64,000 nt of DNA from Nostoc sp. FACHB-892 (GCF_014698795.1 NZ_JACJTR010000001.1:248001-312000), one strand, 5' to 3'; positions 8,332 through 18,309 are shown, counted from the first letter of the stretch. The notes: generated by a model not told the origin, from the sequence alone. Program-made: numbers and translations.

Positions 8332-9291
8332 TTAGCCGCCCCAAATTTTCTCCAAAACTGCGTTTGGTGAAACATCCGCCGTTTTTCCCGTGGGGGATTC
8401 AATGGCCAGGAATTTATCGTTTTTCGGCAACAACCTAGCTGGATTAGTGGGCCCAAATAGGGCGATGGTATAGGTTTTGACTGCAACACTCAGTTGTAGT
8501 GCCGCACTATCAGTAGACAACATCAGATTTGCCCCGGCAATTATAGCAGTTAACTTGCCAATATCATCTGGGGCAGTCACCTTGATATCTGGAGAAGACC
8601 CCAGAAGCGATCGCACAAACTGCTCATCGTCAATTCCCTTAATCACCACCACAGGCATATCCGGCTGCTTGTCTTGGAAGTTTTGAATAATTTGCTGCCA
8701 CTTCTCGACAGGGTAAATTTTATCCAGCTCTTTAGCCTGGAGTAACTGGCCAGAACCGCCATGAATCAAGATATAGCCTGTTTCATTTACCCCTAAGCGT
8801 TTTTGTTCCTTTTGTGCCCACTCAATATCTGGTTTTGGCACATTTACAGCTAACTCTGGGACAGGGGTTTTTATGCTTAATGGTTGCAGCAAATCATGAT
8901 ATACTGCCGCCGCATACTGGGATGGTTTGAATGGGACAGCGTTGGTGAGAAAAACCGCCCCTTTGCCTTGGTAGCCAATGCGTGTGGTGATTCCTGTCAA
9001 CCAGAGTATCAGACCCACCAACCAATTTTGCTTAACAGCAATGGCAATATCGTATTCGCGATCGCGAATTGTGCCCACTAGGTTACCCCAATCTGCCAGA
9101 CTATTACGGTCTTGAAAATCAAAGGTCAGTACCTCGTGAACTGACTTGCTCACTCGGTAGGCAGCCTTTGACCGGGGTTCAACAACGACATCTATCTGAG
9201 CGTTAGGATAATTACGCTTCAGGTCATCTAGAGTCGGAAAGAAGAGAATTTGGTCGCCAATTCCGCCAGGTACAAGGGCTACTACTCGCAT
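8332..9291 (-). CDS. Glycosyltransferase family 9 (heptosyltransferase-like)
   Basis: This 319-residue protein starts MRVVALVPGGIGDQILFFPT, the N-terminal glycine-rich loop of ADP-heptose:LPS heptosyltransferases (GT9). A second Rossmann domain follows, with YILIHGGSG near residue 175 and a sugar-nucleotide site AGANLMLSTDSAALQLS near 255, then ALFGPTNPARLLP. In cyanobacteria such enzymes act in lipopolysaccharide or exopolysaccharide assembly. The donor sugar is unknown, since heptose is not usual in this group. It is divergent from ispD with about 70 bp between them. Confidence 0.85.
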   Translation of the reverse strand: MRVVALVPGGIGDQILFFPTLDDLKRNYPNAQIDVVVEPRSKAAYRVSKSVHEVLTFDFQDRNSLADWGNLVGTIRDREYDIAIAVKQNWLVGLILWLTGITTRIGYQGKGAVFLTNAVPFKPSQYAAAVYHDLLQPLSIKTPVPELAVNVPKPDIEWAQKEQKRLGVNETGYILIHGGSGQLLQAKELDKIYPVEKWQQIIQNFQDKQPDMPVVVIKGIDDEQFVRSLLGSSPDIKVTAPDDIGKLTAIIAGANLMLSTDSAALQLSVAVKTYTIALFGPTNPARLLPKNDKFLAIESPTGKTADVSPNAVLEKIWGG

Positions 9292-9360
9292 AATATTTAT
9301 TGACGCTTACTCGCTCCCTATTTTAGGGGAAAATATATAGCTTAAAGATTGAGGAATTCT

Positions 9361-10044
9361 GTGTATTTACTAATTCCATCTGCGGGAATCGGAAAAAGAA
9401 TGGGGAGTAACCGCAATAAACTCCTGCTGCTCGTGCGATCGCAACCAATTATTGCTTGGACTCTATTAGCCGCAGAAGCCGCCAATACCATCAGTTGGAT
9501 CGGGATTATTTCTCAGCCTACTGATTGGCCAGACTTCAAAGCAATTCTCGCCGATCTCAAGCTAACTAAACCAGTGGAATTGATTACAGGTGGTTCCACC
9601 CGCCAAGAATCTGTTTACAACGGCTTGCAGGCGCTACCAGTGACCGCAGAACAAGTATTGATTCATGATGGGGCCAGATGCCTTGTCACACCAGATTTAT
9701 TTAACTCTTGTGCCGAAGCCATTCGCCACTGCCCCGGTTTAATTGCTGGTGTACCCGTCAAAGACACCATCAAAGTTGTCGATGAACAAGGCATAATTCA
9801 AAAAACACCCGACAGACGACAATTATGGGCAGCACAAACTCCCCAAGGATTTAATGTCAAGTTGTTGAAACAGTGCCATGCTGAAGGTGTGCGTCAAGGC
9901 TGGGAAGTAACTGATGACGCGGCTTTATTTGAAAAATGTGGTATTGAAGTGCGAATTGTCCAGGGAGAAGAGACAAATTTAAAAGTGACAACTCCCCAAG
10001 ATTTAGCGATCGCAGAATTTATTCTCACAACTAGAGGTTTTTGA
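9361..10044 (+). CDS. ispD: 2-C-methyl-D-erythritol 4-phosphate cytidylyltransferase
   Basis: The third enzyme of the MEP isoprenoid pathway, joining MEP and CTP to give CDP-methylerythritol. Motifs seen: CTP loop PSAGIGKRMG at the N-terminus, RQESVYNGL, HDGARCLV, VPVKDTIK, AQTPQGF and TDDAALFE. I choose the GTG at 9361 because GAGG lies six bases upstream; this gives 227 residues, the usual size, and begins MYLLIPSAG. A longer frame from a TTG at 9349 has no such support. The MEP-pathway gene ispG lies 5.5 kb downstream but is not co-transcribed. Confidence 0.93.
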   Translation: MYLLIPSAGIGKRMGSNRNKLLLLVRSQPIIAWTLLAAEAANTISWIGIISQPTDWPDFKAILADLKLTKPVELITGGSTRQESVYNGLQALPVTAEQVLIHDGARCLVTPDLFNSCAEAIRHCPGLIAGVPVKDTIKVVDEQGIIQKTPDRRQLWAAQTPQGFNVKLLKQCHAEGVRQGWEVTDDAALFEKCGIEVRIVQGEETNLKVTTPQDLAIAEFILTTRGF

Positions 10045-10212
10045 GGGAGTGGGGGACAGGGAGAGCAGGGCAGGCAGGGGAGGTAGGGGGAGAATAAAAA
10101 TTATCTTTTTCCCCTCTGCCTCTTCCCAATGCCCCAATTGAAAGTTTCAAACAATATTTTGACAATTTACGATATAATGCCACACACTTGTTGATTGTTA
10201 GTTGTCATGTAC
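10045..10212. repeat. Purine-rich/pyrimidine-rich 3' spacer
   Basis: A run of GGGAG/GCAGGG type directly after ispD is followed by a complementary CCCCTCTGCCTC run, giving a long imperfect hairpin. The same layout occurs after the LysM/M23 gene (13945), ispG (16763) and around 12900-13000, so it is a recurrent 3'-flank element. Confidence 0.55.
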
Positions 10213-10247
10213 TAATGACCAATGACCAATGACCAATGACTAATGAC
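10213..10247. repeat. Heptamer tandem repeat upstream of scpB
   Basis: Five units of the type (T/C)AATGAC ending three bases before the scpB start codon. It fills the place of a ribosome site, and no other one is visible. Confidence 0.8.
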
Positions 10248-10250
10248 TAA

Positions 10251-10793
10251 ATGATTACAGCCATAGCGACGAAGATAGAAGCAATTCTGTATTTAAAGGG
10301 TAAACCCTTGTCGCTCGGCGAAATTGCCGAGTATGCCGCGTGCGATCGCGCTGCTGTCAAGGAAGGGATAATTGAACTAATGGACAACTATGCCCACCGA
10401 GATAGCGCCTTAGAGGTAATAGAAACCCCAGATGGTTACAGTTTGCAACTCCGGTCTGACTTTCATGATTTGGTGCAAACGATGATACCAGTAGAGTTGG
10501 GTGTAGGTGCATTGCGGACTTTAGCTGCGATCGCCCTTAATAGTCCCATACTCCAAAGCGATTTGATTAATCTACGCGGTTCAGGAGTATATCAACACGT
10601 TCCAGAACTCGTCGAACTTGGTTTCATCCGAAAGCGTCGAGACAGCGATTCTCGCTCCTATTCACTCCAGGTAACCCCGAAATTTCATCAGTATTTCCAA
10701 ATCGAACAACTCCCGCAAATACTTTCCAATAGCCAGAAGGAAGAACAACTAGAACTAGAACTAGAACTAAAGGGAGTGGGGAGTGGGAACTAG
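10251..10793 (+). CDS. scpB: Segregation and condensation protein B
   Basis: This 180-residue protein is the winged-helix kleisin-partner ScpB of the SMC-ScpAB condensin that compacts and segregates the chromosome. It shows the N-terminal KIEAILYLKGKPLSLGEIAEYA helix-turn (read in parts), YSLQLRSDF, and the second winged helix LRTLAAIALNSPILQSDLINLRG with LVELGFIRKRRD. The last ~15 codons (LELELELKGVGSGN) come from hexamer/heptamer repeats that continue past the stop, so the C-terminal tail looks repeat-derived. scpA and smc are not in the window. Confidence 0.92.
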   Translation: MITAIATKIEAILYLKGKPLSLGEIAEYAACDRAAVKEGIIELMDNYAHRDSALEVIETPDGYSLQLRSDFHDLVQTMIPVELGVGALRTLAAIALNSPILQSDLINLRGSGVYQHVPELVELGFIRKRRDSDSRSYSLQVTPKFHQYFQIEQLPQILSNSQKEEQLELELELKGVGSGN

Positions 10794-10938
10794 GGAGTGG
10801 GGAGTGAGGCGGATGAGGGAGACAAACAAAATAAACAGTGCCCCACTCCCCTCCTCTTGACTTATACCTATGGTCAATGCGCTACCCTTGTACTATGGTT
10901 TAGAGTAGAGTTAGCAATTAAGCTAAATAAAACTGCCA

Positions 10939-11286
10939 ATGGTGTTTAATCCTGACTTTTTGAATGACAACTCTGAGGAACACCCTAATCAACTTCTCTC
11001 CGATCACTCTGAGCAATACCCCAATCAGTTACTCAAATATTTACAGCATCAGTCTCCTGATGTTTTAGCGAGGATTGCTCAGTCTGCCAGCCCTGAAATT
11101 AAACAAATCATCTCGCAAAATGTCCAAGGGCTTGTGGGAATGCTCCCGGCTGAAAGTTTCAACGTGCAAATCACAACAGATCGGGAGAACTTAGCTGGGC
11201 TTCTAGCGTCGGCCATGATGACAGGGTATTTTCTGCGCCAGATGGAACAAAGAATGCAGTTAGAGCATTTGTCTAATGGTCAATAA
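10939..11286 (+). CDS. DUF760 protein
   Basis: A 115-residue soluble protein. The region from about residue 28 (LLKYLQHQSPDVLARIAQSA onward, through IKQIISQNVQGLVGMLP and NVQITTDRENLAGLLASAMMTGYFLRQMEQRM, read in parts) matches DUF760, a family found in cyanobacteria and plant chloroplasts. Function unknown. The N-terminus holds two short related segments (HPNQLLSDHSEQ and YPNQLLKYL), a small internal duplication. Confidence 0.82.
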   Translation: MVFNPDFLNDNSEEHPNQLLSDHSEQYPNQLLKYLQHQSPDVLARIAQSASPEIKQIISQNVQGLVGMLPAESFNVQITTDRENLAGLLASAMMTGYFLRQMEQRMQLEHLSNGQ

Positions 11287-11424
11287 TCAATAGTCAGTAG
11301 TCAAACATTCTAAGACTATTGACCAAATAATTACTAATTCGTAATTCGTAATTAAAAAGGGTATAGCAGCCCACACTAAATTAAAAATTTAGTGGTCAAC
11401 AAAACAGTGGAGAGTTCAAGCTTT

Positions 11425-11531
11425 TATAGCGGTTCCCATTCAGATGCGGTACAGGATTATATTGCAAGGTGTAGGGGCACGGGAGTGCCGTGCCCTTACG
11501 GGTGTACCTCACGTAAACGAGAACCGCTATA
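11425..11531. repeat. 107-bp inverted-repeat element, copy 1
   Basis: It begins TATAGCGGTTC and ends GAACCGCTATA, perfect 11-bp inverted ends. An internal hairpin (GGGCACGG / CCGTGCCC) lies in the middle. Over 90% identical by eye to the copy at 53080-53187. It lies 48 bp past the stop of the HtrA gene and may serve as its terminator. Confidence 0.88.
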
Positions 11532-11578
11532 CTAATTGCAACTACGAATTATCAATTATGAATTATGAATTATTTTGG

Positions 11579-12793
11579 CTACTTCCTTTCAGGATAAGCT
11601 CCTGATTGTACTTTGAAAGTTTGAATTTTACCGTTGCGGTTGACTTCGATAGCTATTATGTCCCCAACTTGGCTAGACTCTACCAGCTTCTGAACTTGGG
11701 CTGAGGTTTTGACTACTTTATCATTAACTTTTTGAATCACGTCTCCAGGAAGCAGCCCTCCACGCTTGGCTGGGGAATCATCTGTGACTCCTTTAATCAC
11801 AATCCCGGCTTCCTGCTCAATGTTCAGTTGGTTTTCTTGATTAATCTGCTGTTTTTTGATGGGAGAAAGGTCTGCCATTTCAATACCCAAGAAAGGATGT
11901 TCCACACGCCCTTTGGTAAAAAGTTGATTTGCTATGCGAGCGGCAGTTTCAATGGGAATGGCGAAACCAAGTCCTTGAGCATCAGCACGGATGGCAGTGT
12001 TAACGCCAATCACTTCGCCTTGGGCGTTTAACAAGGGGCCACCAGAATTACCAGGGTTAATTGCGGCATCAGTTTGAATAAAGCTGACTCGCTTATCGGG
12101 GACACCGACTTGAGTGCTGGTGCGGTCTGTAGCGCTAATGATGCCGATAGTCACAGTATTATCTAAACCTAGAGGATTGCCAATAGCGATCGCCCATTGT
12201 CCTGGGATTAAGTTTTGCGAATTGCCCAGTTTCACAGTCGGTAAATGATCAGCTTTTATTTTCACTACTGCAACATCTGTCACCGAGTCAACTCCTACCA
12301 CTTTCCCCTCTAAACTCCGACCATCCTTGAGGGTGACTTGTACTGTATCTGTATCTGCTACCACATGAGCGTTAGTGAGTAATTCTCCATCTTCGCTCAA
12401 AATAAATCCCGATCCTGTACCGCGTTCAATGCGTTCTTGGGGAATTGGTTGCTCATCCTCTCCAAAGAATCGTCGTAAGAGGGGATTTTTCAAAGCATCA
12501 GAGATAGGATTGGCGACTTTGCGAGTGGCATTAATTCGCACCACAGCCGGGCCAACTTTTTGCACTGCCGTCGCAATAAAATTCACATTATCGCCCCCAG
12601 TAGAACCAATCCCTCCATTAGAAGAATTTGGCACTACAGATTCTGGAGGCGAAGCCATTGTTACATTTTTTAACTGTTGAAACGAGGGGTTTTTTAGCAG
12701 GAGATAGCGACTGCCAAATATACCTACACCACAGCCGAACACCAATAAAAATAAATAAACCGACAGTTGCTTTAAGGATAACTTCATAATCAT
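11579..12793 (-). CDS. HtrA/Deg-family serine protease
   Basis: This 404-residue protein has an N-terminal hydrophobic anchor or signal (residues ~10-33), a trypsin-like domain with catalytic His143 (LTNAHVV), Asp173 (SVTDVAVVK) and Ser250 (NPGNSGGPL), then one PDZ domain (about 295-395). That is the layout of cyanobacterial HtrA, HhoA and HhoB, which degrade damaged proteins in the periplasm or thylakoid lumen under heat and light stress. I cannot tell which of the three orthologues it is. The start could also be the second Met (MKLSLKQ); neither has a clear ribosome site. Confidence 0.92.
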   Translation of the reverse strand: MIMKLSLKQLSVYLFLLVFGCGVGIFGSRYLLLKNPSFQQLKNVTMASPPESVVPNSSNGGIGSTGGDNVNFIATAVQKVGPAVVRINATRKVANPISDALKNPLLRRFFGEDEQPIPQERIERGTGSGFILSEDGELLTNAHVVADTDTVQVTLKDGRSLEGKVVGVDSVTDVAVVKIKADHLPTVKLGNSQNLIPGQWAIAIGNPLGLDNTVTIGIISATDRTSTQVGVPDKRVSFIQTDAAINPGNSGGPLLNAQGEVIGVNTAIRADAQGLGFAIPIETAARIANQLFTKGRVEHPFLGIEMADLSPIKKQQINQENQLNIEQEAGIVIKGVTDDSPAKRGGLLPGDVIQKVNDKVVKTSAQVQKLVESSQVGDIIAIEVNRNGKIQTFKVQSGAYPERK

Positions 12794-13050
12794 TCTGCTT
12801 AAGGACAGAAATGCAGTTGCTAACTTCTAAGTGTAGTCAAGCTAACGATAAGTGGATAGATCAATTTATGAGGAATTAAGTATTGGGTATTGGGCATGGG
12901 GCAAAAGAAGCAGAGGGGTAGGGGGCAGGGAGCAAGGGGGAAAATTAAAATTACCTCTTTCCCCTCTGCTCCCTGCTCCCTGCTCCCCACTCCCCACTTT
13001 CCAGACTCTCCATCTAAAATTTAAAGTTAATGCGCTTTTGATATGTATAC

Positions 13051-13944
13051 ATGATTTTACCCTTTCGTCAACTGTTTCTCTGTAGCTTAGTTAGCGCCTT
13101 AAGCCTAGTATCCATGTTGCCAAACACTAACAGCGCCAACGCTGCTGTAGATGGTTGTCCAACTCCAGCCCTATCTCGCTTCCAACGCCATAAAGTTGTT
13201 CGTGGCGAAACTTTGGAGAGGATAGCGCAGCGTTATAATCTCCTACCTACAACTATTATCGGCATGAATCCAGCTTTGCAGAGCGGTGCAATTGCAGCAG
13301 TTGGTAGTGTACTTCAAATTCCTCCCTACAATGGGATTGTAGTCGAAGTGCCTAGTGATCAAACTTGGCGACAAGTGGCGGCACAATATAAAGTTCGTGC
13401 TGATAGCCTTTTTGAAGTGAATGGCTGCCAACAAGACCCTAGAATTGTGTTTGTTCCGGGGGTAAATTGGTCGCCCAATGGTGTTGTAACTAAGTCCCCT
13501 TTGCCTACTGGTGGAAGTACGCCAAACCGCGCATCCTTGGCTGGATATCCTTTGGGGGAAGCTGCAAATGTGGGATTAGCTTATGGCTGGCAAATTAATC
13601 CTGTTACAAATGAAGTTTTTTTCCATAGTGGTGTTGATTTATTAGCACCAATTGGTACAAATGTGCAAGCGATCGCGCCTGGAACCGTAGCCTTTGCTAA
13701 TGAGCAAGGTTCATATGGCAAGTTGGTCATTATTAATCACGCTGGCGGACTCCAAAGCCGCTACGCCCAGCTTGACAGCATTAAGGTTACTGTTGGTGAG
13801 CAAATAAACAAAGGCGACTTACTGGGAACAGTAGGTACTAGTGGACAACTAACCTCCAGTCAACCGCACCTCCATTTTGAAGTGCGTTCTAGCTCATCTC
13901 TGGGTTGGGTAGCAGAAGATCCAAAGGGTTATTTGAAGAAATGA
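13051..13944 (+). CDS. Secreted LysM/M23 metallopeptidase
   Basis: This 297-residue protein has a signal peptide (to about residue 30), two LysM modules (HKVVRGETLERIAQRYN near 47 and VVEVPSDQTWRQVAAQYKV near 93) that bind peptidoglycan, and a C-terminal M23/LytM endopeptidase domain. The zinc ligands are in HSGVDLLAPIGT and HLHFEVR, with GSYGKLVIINH between. It should cleave or, if partnered, regulate cleavage of peptidoglycan cross-links in the periplasm; in filamentous cyanobacteria such enzymes shape septa. Monocistronic, followed by a purine-rich repeat. Confidence 0.92.
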   Translation: MILPFRQLFLCSLVSALSLVSMLPNTNSANAAVDGCPTPALSRFQRHKVVRGETLERIAQRYNLLPTTIIGMNPALQSGAIAAVGSVLQIPPYNGIVVEVPSDQTWRQVAAQYKVRADSLFEVNGCQQDPRIVFVPGVNWSPNGVVTKSPLPTGGSTPNRASLAGYPLGEAANVGLAYGWQINPVTNEVFFHSGVDLLAPIGTNVQAIAPGTVAFANEQGSYGKLVIINHAGGLQSRYAQLDSIKVTVGEQINKGDLLGTVGTSGQLTSSQPHLHFEVRSSSSLGWVAEDPKGYLKK

Positions 13945-14034
13945 GGAGTAGGAGACAAGGGAGCAGGGTAAGCAGGGTAAGCAGAGGAAGAACCATTATT
14001 TATGATTGTTTACCCATTTCCAATGCCCCATGCC

Positions 14035-15069
14035 CTATGCCCAACTCCCAAATTCGCTAGATTTTATGATATGCATTCCTGCCTCTGCAAATCTTGCAAA
14101 TGCAGTATTTGCCTGTTCTGTATAGTCCACAACATCTGGAACGACAACGGGGGAAGTGCAATCTTCTAAAAGATAAATTTTTTGAGCAAGGGAAGCATCT
14201 ACCTGTTTAATTTCTGTTAATAAATCGTCAATTGTCCAGGCAACACAGTGACTTTTAGCTTGGCCACCAATAATTACTGCATCATATTCTAAAAGTTGCT
14301 TTATCAGGCGCGTGTTCTTTTGGGCAAGTGGACGTTGCTCAAAATCTTCCAACACTTCTGGACGTAAAATAGAATAGTTCTCTGTTAAAGGGTTTTCACC
14401 TTTAATTTCAAATTGTGTCTGACTCTGACGAGCAATGCTGTGGAAAAATATGGCTTCTTCTACTGATGAAACTAAAGCATGACCGATACCGCCCAACATA
14501 GAATGATAAGGCCAAACGGTGAGGGGATATTTACCGTCTTGGCTGAGTTTTCTAATGTAATGATAAGCGTGTTTTTCTAGTAATTCATAATCTCCATTAG
14601 TAACACTGTCAGCAACTGCTGGGTTAACTTTCCAGATACCTTGTTCAATGTCTATTGGAGTGATGTTAGTCGCTGCTGGGGTAGGATGTTCTCCGGCGGC
14701 ATTCACCCAAAAGATGGGATGGAAGATTTGCGTTACCGTGTGGGTATCTAGGGTGGGTACAATTTTTGTAATTTCTCCCAAGTTGCGATAGATAAACTCA
14801 CACAATCTGACGTTATCATCCACTGCCCCATTTCCAGATTTTCCACCTACAAATAATTCAAATCCAGGGATGCAGAAGGTGTTTTGGACATCAATTAATA
14901 GTAAGCAAATCCGGCTTTTATCTAAAGATGCAGGTTTGATATCGTGTTGTTTTGCCCAGATTTCAGCTTCGGCGGCACGTTCTTGGTAAGGTACGCGCCA
15001 GACTTCGCCCACTTCTTCAGGGTTAAAGTGTGGGGGAATTAATAGTTGAGGGCTTATTTGGGTGTTCAT
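14035..15069 (-). CDS. Isochorismatase-family cysteine hydrolase
   Basis: This 344-residue protein carries the isochorismatase/nicotinamidase fold: [12 protein letters not shown] with catalytic Asp near residue 59 and [16 protein letters not shown] with nucleophile Cys near 280. It is longer than nicotinamidases (~200 residues), with extra sequence at the N-terminus and in the middle ([30 protein letters not shown]). The PYH.M.GGIGHAL segment looks like a metal/substrate loop of nicotinamidase type. Substrate unknown. Confidence 0.82.
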   Translation of the reverse strand: MNTQISPQLLIPPHFNPEEVGEVWRVPYQERAAEAEIWAKQHDIKPASLDKSRICLLLIDVQNTFCIPGFELFVGGKSGNGAVDDNVRLCEFIYRNLGEITKIVPTLDTHTVTQIFHPIFWVNAAGEHPTPAATNITPIDIEQGIWKVNPAVADSVTNGDYELLEKHAYHYIRKLSQDGKYPLTVWPYHSMLGGIGHALVSSVEEAIFFHSIARQSQTQFEIKGENPLTENYSILRPEVLEDFEQRPLAQKNTRLIKQLLEYDAVIIGGQAKSHCVAWTIDDLLTEIKQVDASLAQKIYLLEDCTSPVVVPDVVDYTEQANTAFARFAEAGMHIIKSSEFGSWA

Positions 15070-15535
15070 AATTACAGCCGCTTTTATTCTGTAATAACAT
15101 CTATAATTTCAATCCCGAAATTTTCTCAAGCCCACACTAAATAGTATATTTGTATTATTAGAACATAATTTTAGCGTTCGCGCAGCGTCTCGCAGAGAAG
15201 TTATCGCTCTTATGAACCGTGATATTACAGGTTAGTTCATAGAATTATGATAGTATTAGTAATATTTATGACTCAGCAATAAAGCGATCGCTTCCTTAAG
15301 CTTTTCTGTCAAACCTGCGCGATCGCTACTCAAGCTACTCAGTTAAAAGAATTTTTCAGCAATATATCTTTATAAATGAGCAAAACCGTTGAATTGCTCT
15401 TTCTTTCTTTGCCTGTGTTATTTTCCTTTTTTTTCTATATTAATCGTCCCAAAGAGCCACCACCTGTGGCAATCTGAGAAACAGAGATTTATCAAATCTG
15501 ATATTTTAACGACAGCAAATTTACCTAATCAGGTT
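15070..15535. other. Spacer with short dispersed repeat
   Basis: This is the promoter region of ispG and of the divergent hydrolase gene. It includes a GCGTTCGCGCAGCGTCTCGC type repeat at about 15174-15203 and two HIP1 octamers near 15285 and 15320. The upstream part of the ispG frame (15389-15535) is not conserved-looking protein, so I treat it as leader. Confidence 0.5.
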
Positions 15536-16762
15536 ATGCAAACTCTCCCCATAGTAGATACTTCAAATACTACATCCAGCCAACCTACCTTTGACACAAC
15601 TATTAAGCGGCGTAAAACTCGTCCCGTAAAGGTGGGAAATGTCACCATTGGCGGCGGCTACCCCGTTGTAGTGCAGTCGATGATTAACGAAGATACCCTT
15701 GATATTGATGGTTCCGTGGCTGGTATTCGTCGTCTGCACGAAATTGGCTGCGAAATTGTCCGTGTCACAGTGCCAAGTATGGCTCATGCGAAAGCTTTAG
15801 CAGAAATTAAACAAAAATTAATAAAAACTTACCAAGACGTGCCAATTGTGGCTGATGTCCATCACAACGGACTAAAAATCGCCGTGGAAGTTGCCAAGCA
15901 CATAGAAAAAGTGCGGATTAATCCGGGGTTATATGTCTTTGAAAAGCCCAACGTCAATCGAACCGAGTATACTAAAGCCGAATTTGACGAAATTGGCGAA
16001 AAAATCCGCGAAACCCTAGAACCTCTAGTAGTTTCTTTGCGCGATCAAGGTAAATCGATGCGGATTGGGGTAAATCACGGTTCCCTCGCTGAAAGGATGC
16101 TATTTACCTACGGTGACACCCCAGAAGGCATGGTGGAATCTGCCATAGAATTTATTCGCATCTGTGAATCCTTGGATTTCCGCAACTTGGTAATTTCTAT
16201 GAAAGCCTCACGAGTACCGGTGATGCTAGCCGCCTATCGCCTGATAGCCAAGCGCATGGATGAACTGGGTATGGATTATCCGCTACATTTAGGCGTTACG
16301 GAAGCCGGTGATGGCGAATACGGGCGAATTAAATCCACGGCTGGTATTGCTACCTTACTTGCTGATGGCATTGGCGATACAATTCGCGTCTCACTTACAG
16401 AAGCACCAGAAAAAGAAATTCCCGTCTGTTACAGCATTCTCCAGGCTTTGGGATTGCGAAAAACGATGGTGGAATACGTCGCTTGCCCTTCCTGTGGACG
16501 CACTTTGTTTAACCTAGAAGAAGTGCTACACAAAGTCCGGGAAGCCACTAAACACCTAACTGGTTTAGACATTGCAGTTATGGGTTGTATTGTCAATGGC
16601 CCTGGAGAAATGGCAGATGCCGACTATGGTTATGTTGGCAAGACACCTGGTTATATTTCTTTGTATCGTGGCAGAGAGGAAATCAAAAAAGTCCCAGAAG
16701 ATAAAGGTGTAGAGGAATTAATTAACCTGATTAAAGCCGATGAACGCTGGGTAGAACCGTAA
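15536..16762 (+). CDS. ispG: 4-hydroxy-3-methylbut-2-enyl-diphosphate synthase
   Basis: IspG (GcpE), the iron-sulfur enzyme making HMBPP from MEcPP in the MEP pathway; cyanobacterial forms take electrons from ferredoxin. I choose the ATG at 15536 (MQTLPIVDT), giving 408 residues as in other cyanobacteria; the open frame before it is unlike protein. Seen: [48 protein letters not shown], the [16 protein letters not shown] loop, and the 4Fe-4S cysteines in VACPSCGRT and GCIVNGPGE. It is followed at ~260 bp by a C-terminal processing protease gene. Confidence 0.95.
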   Translation: MQTLPIVDTSNTTSSQPTFDTTIKRRKTRPVKVGNVTIGGGYPVVVQSMINEDTLDIDGSVAGIRRLHEIGCEIVRVTVPSMAHAKALAEIKQKLIKTYQDVPIVADVHHNGLKIAVEVAKHIEKVRINPGLYVFEKPNVNRTEYTKAEFDEIGEKIRETLEPLVVSLRDQGKSMRIGVNHGSLAERMLFTYGDTPEGMVESAIEFIRICESLDFRNLVISMKASRVPVMLAAYRLIAKRMDELGMDYPLHLGVTEAGDGEYGRIKSTAGIATLLADGIGDTIRVSLTEAPEKEIPVCYSILQALGLRKTMVEYVACPSCGRTLFNLEEVLHKVREATKHLTGLDIAVMGCIVNGPGEMADADYGYVGKTPGYISLYRGREEIKKVPEDKGVEELINLIKADERWVEP

Positions 16763-16865
16763 GAGAGCAGGGGGAGATGAGGGAGATGAGGGAGCAGGAA
16801 GCAGGGAGCAAGGGAGAAGAGTTTTCCCCTCTGCCCCCCGCACCCCGCCCCTCTGCCTCTTTTCC
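16763..16865. repeat. Purine-rich then pyrimidine-rich 3' element
   Basis: GGGAGATGAG/GGGAGCAGG units directly after the ispG stop are followed by TTTTCCCCTCTGCC and related runs. The two halves can pair into a long imperfect hairpin, with possible terminator function. Confidence 0.5.
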
Positions 16866-17025
16866 ATGCCCTGTGTCCAAAAGTTTTGTATCTTTAGACC
16901 ATTAAGTTCGCCGGATTGTCAAGTATTTTGTTTAAATTAGGGATACATACTCGGTCTGTACAGTGGTGGCCTGTGTTAGATTGAGCATACTGACTATATA
17001 TTTTCCCTCTGACGCAGCTGTCATT

Positions 17026-18309
17026 ATGGTGATTACAAAAAGTAGGCTTGTTTTGGGTGCTACGGTAGTGACACTCTCAACGATCGCTGTTACTAGCCTT
17101 GGCATTCACTCGCGAGGTCAGGCTTTATTTAAAGCAAGTCCCAAAGAATTAGTAGATGAAGTTTGGCAAATTGTTCAACGCCAATATGTAGACGGTACTT
17201 TTAATCAGGTAGATTGGCAGGCTGTTCGTAAGGAATACTTAAGCAAGTCCTACAGTAATCCGCAGGAAGCGTATAAGTCCATTCGGGAAATGCTCAAAAA
17301 GCTAGAAGACCCGTACACCCGGTTTATGGACCCAGCGGAATTCAAGAATATGCAAGTGGATACCTCTGGAGAACTGACAGGGATTGGGATCACGATCAGC
17401 CAGGATGAAAAAACCAAGCAATTGGTTGTAATTGCGCCAATCGAAGATACACCAGCTTTTAAAGCTGGTGTTTTGGCAAAAGATATCATTCTCAAAATCG
17501 ACAATAAAAGTACCAAGGGGATGGATACTAATCAGGCAGTATCCCTGATTAGAGGTGAAGCAGGATCGAAAGTCACCTTAACGATTCAGCGCAATGGTCA
17601 GACAAAACAGTTTGACATCAAAAGAGCGCGGATTGAAATCCATCCAGTTAAATACTCCCAAAAGAAAACTCCAGCAGGTAACCTTGGCTACATTCGTTTG
17701 AATCAGTTCAGTGCCAATGCTAGTAAAGAAATGCAAACCGCTATCAGAGATTTAGAAAGCAAACGGGTAGCTGGATATATCCTTGATCTGCGCAGTAATC
17801 CAGGTGGCTTGCTCTTCTCTAGTATAGATATTGCCCGGATGTGGCTGAATAAAGGCACAATTGTTTCCACCATTGACCGCCAAGGTGAGCGAGAGCGAGA
17901 AGTGGCAAACGGACGCGCTCTGACAAACAAACCGTTGGTAATATTAGTAGATAAAGGTTCAGCCAGTGCTAGCGAAATCCTTTCAGGAGCGTTGCAGGAC
18001 AACAAACGTGCAACGTTGGTAGGAACTCAAACCTTTGGTAAGGGATTAGTGCAATCTGTACGTCCACTAGAAGATGGCTCAGGATTAGCGGTGACAATTG
18101 CTAAATACCATACGCCTAATGATAGAGATATTAATAAGCATGGTATTGATCCAGATATAAAAGTGGATTTGACAGATGCCCAGCGACAGGATTTGTGGCT
18201 CAACGAACGTGACAAACTTGCTACCCTAAAAGACCCTCAATTTGCTAAAGCAGTGGAGGTTATAGGTAAAAAAATTGCTGCTCAGGGCGCAGCCACGGCA
18301 GAAAAATGA
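17026..18309 (+). CDS. Carboxyl-terminal processing peptidase (S41)
   Basis: From the ATG at 17026 the protein has 427 residues and begins with a typical signal peptide (MVITKSRLVLGATVV...), so I prefer it to the upstream GTG at 16963. It has a PDZ domain at about 105-195 (GIGITISQ, AGVLAKDIILKID) and an S41 protease domain with the GSASASE nucleophile motif at 311-317 and catalytic Lys339 in TFGKG, the 25-residue Ser-Lys spacing usual for the family. Paralogues include CtpA, which trims precursor D1; which of CtpA/B/C this is I cannot say. Acts in lumen or periplasm. Confidence 0.93.
   Translation: MVITKSRLVLGATVVTLSTIAVTSLGIHSRGQALFKASPKELVDEVWQIVQRQYVDGTFNQVDWQAVRKEYLSKSYSNPQEAYKSIREMLKKLEDPYTRFMDPAEFKNMQVDTSGELTGIGITISQDEKTKQLVVIAPIEDTPAFKAGVLAKDIILKIDNKSTKGMDTNQAVSLIRGEAGSKVTLTIQRNGQTKQFDIKRARIEIHPVKYSQKKTPAGNLGYIRLNQFSANASKEMQTAIRDLESKRVAGYILDLRSNPGGLLFSSIDIARMWLNKGTIVSTIDRQGEREREVANGRALTNKPLVILVDKGSASASEILSGALQDNKRATLVGTQTFGKGLVQSVRPLEDGSGLAVTIAKYHTPNDRDINKHGIDPDIKVDLTDAQRQDLWLNERDKLATLKDPQFAKAVEVIGKKIAAQGAATAEK

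Noticed and set aside
15389..15535. N-terminal extension of IspG
   Set aside because: Sequence is Phe/Ser-rich and unlike the enzyme; the ATG at 15536 gives the normal length.
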